Source of the DNA: Rhodobacter sp.
GTDB taxonomy: Bacteria; Pseudomonadota; Alphaproteobacteria; Rhodobacterales; Rhodobacteraceae
Assembly: GCA_020250175.1 (NCBI GenBank)
Contig: JADCEN010000033.1
Coordinates: 1-64,000 of the forward strand
DNA: 64,000 nt
Reading direction: 5' to 3'
Shown in pieces: positions 62,863-64,000 of this stretch (within the stretch, counting starts at the first letter, position 1; each line of letters opens with the position of its first letter). Position numbers and translations under genes: made by a program. The notes beneath the pieces were generated by a model. It was given only the letters and a program-made list of their open reading frames with translations. It had not been told where the DNA came from and did no database searches.

Positions 62863-64000
62863 ATGACCACGATCATCCTTTTCGCGCCGCTGATCGGCGC
62901 GCTGATCTGCGGGTTTGGCTGGCGCCTGATTGGCGAACAGGCGGGGCAGGTCATCACCACGGGCCTTGTGTTTCTGGCGGCATTCCTCAGCTGGGTCATC
63001 TTCCTGACCTTTGACGGCGAAACCCAGCAGGTCGTGCTGATGCGCTGGATCGACTCGGGGTCGCTGGGGGCCGAATGGGCAATCCGGCTGGACCGGCTGA
63101 CGGCGATCATGCTGGTGGTGGTCAACACCGTCTCGGCGCTGGTGCACCTTTACAGCTTTGGCTACATGGCGCATGACGACAACTGGAAGAGGGGCGAGCA
63201 TTACAAGGCGCGCTTTTTTGCCTACCTGTCGTTCTTCACCTTTGCCATGCTGATGCTGGTGACGGCGGATAACCTGGTGCAGATGTTCTTCGGCTGGGAA
63301 GGGGTGGGCGTTGCCTCCTACCTGCTGATCGGCTTCTACTACCGCAAGCCCAGCGCCAATGCCGCCGCGATGAAGGCCTTCATCGTCAACCGGGTGGGTG
63401 ATTTCGGCTTTGCCCTTGGCATTTTCGCGCTGTTCTTCCTGGTGGATTCGGTGCGCTTTGACGATGTGTTTGCCGCCGGTCCGGTGCTGGCAGAGACCAG
63501 CATTCGCTTTTTGTGGGCCGACTGGAATGCGGCCAATCTGATTGGGGTCTTGCTGTTCATCGGGGCGATGGGCAAGTCGGCGCAATTGTTCCTGCACACC
63601 TGGCTTCCGGATGCGATGGAAGGCCCGACGCCGGTTTCGGCGCTGATCCATGCCGCCACCATGGTGACAGCGGGCGTGTTCCTGGTCTGCCGCATGTCGC
63701 CGGTGCTGGAATATGCACCCGATGCCAAGACGATGATCGTCGTCGTGGGTGCCACCACGGCCTTCTTTGCGGCGACTGTTGGGCTGGTGCAGAACGACAT
63801 CAAGCGGGTGATCGCCTATTCGACCTGTTCGCAGCTGGGCTACATGTTCGTGGCCGCCGGGGTGGGCGTTTATTCCGTGGCGATGTTCCACCTGTTCACC
63901 CATGCCTTCTTCAAGGCGATGCTGTTTCTTGGCGCGGGGTCGGTGATCCATGCGATGCACCATGAGCAGGACATGCGCAACTACGGGGGCCTGCGCAAGA
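62863..64000 (+). CDS. nuoL: NADH-quinone oxidoreductase subunit L (partial, runs off the window)
   Basis: My translation from the ATG at 62863: [20 protein letters not shown]...[58 protein letters not shown]...[35 protein letters not shown]. No stop before 64000. Confidence 0.95.
   Translation, partial: MTTIILFAPLIGALICGFGWRLIGEQAGQVITTGLVFLAAFLSWVIFLTFDGETQQVVLMRWIDSGSLGAEWAIRLDRLTAIMLVVVNTVSALVHLYSFGYMAHDDNWKRGEHYKARFFAYLSFFTFAMLMLVTADNLVQMFFGWEGVGVASYLLIGFYYRKPSANAAAMKAFIVNRVGDFGFALGIFALFFLVDSVRFDDVFAAGPVLAETSIRFLWADWNAANLIGVLLFIGAMGKSAQLFLHTWLPDAMEGPTPVSALIHAATMVTAGVFLVCRMSPVLEYAPDAKTMIVVVGATTAFFAATVGLVQNDIKRVIAYSTCSQLGYMFVAAGVGVYSVAMFHLFTHAFFKAMLFLGAGSVIHAMHHEQDMRNYGGLRK

Noticed and set aside
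62359-63963. 534-aa open frame on the - strand
   Set aside because: Shadow ORF antisense to nuoK/nuoL, rich in H/Q/D/R; the true + strand nuoL is missing from the track only because it has no stop in the window.

Overview
This 64 kb, high-GC window looks like an alphaproteobacterial chromosome, probably Rhodobacteraceae. That placement is inferred from gene content and order and was not searched. From left to right it contains: (i) a decaying DUF11/outer-membrane beta-barrel locus broken by an apparent IS630-like insertion, a frameshift and an in-frame stop; (ii) a formate/nitrite-type transporter; (iii) an aerobic cobalamin cluster (cobF, solo cbiM-like permease, cobA, B, M, E, L, K, J, I, H, G, N, W, DUF1636, then divergent cobO and cobQ) with two cobalamin riboswitches, and with cobK inverted and overlapping both neighbours; (iv) a surface-glycan region with Gfo/Idh/MocA, CMP-ulosonate synthetase-like, SDR, two tandem Kdo-transferase-like proteins, a NeuC-like epimerase and an MsbA-like ABC exporter; (v) housekeeping genes (msrA, selO, clpP, clpX, NDUFA12-like, mlaD-like, DUF2155, aat, accC, accB, preT-dedA-preA, Tet-type MFS, DegT aminotransferase); (vi) the complex I operon nuoA to nuoL (nuoL runs off the end), interrupted by many accessory ORFs. 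The strongest candidate for something undescribed is the nuoD-nuoE junction (51.27-53.05 kb). There a DUF559 (Vsr-like) nuclease ORF is bracketed by 34-nt inverted repeats (33/34 identical) and fused in frame to a DUF2442 domain. It is followed by a truncated duplicate of nuoE and a DUF4160-DUF2442 pair that overlaps the start codon of the intact nuoE. Family names come from recognising protein motifs in the supplied translations; no database search was run.
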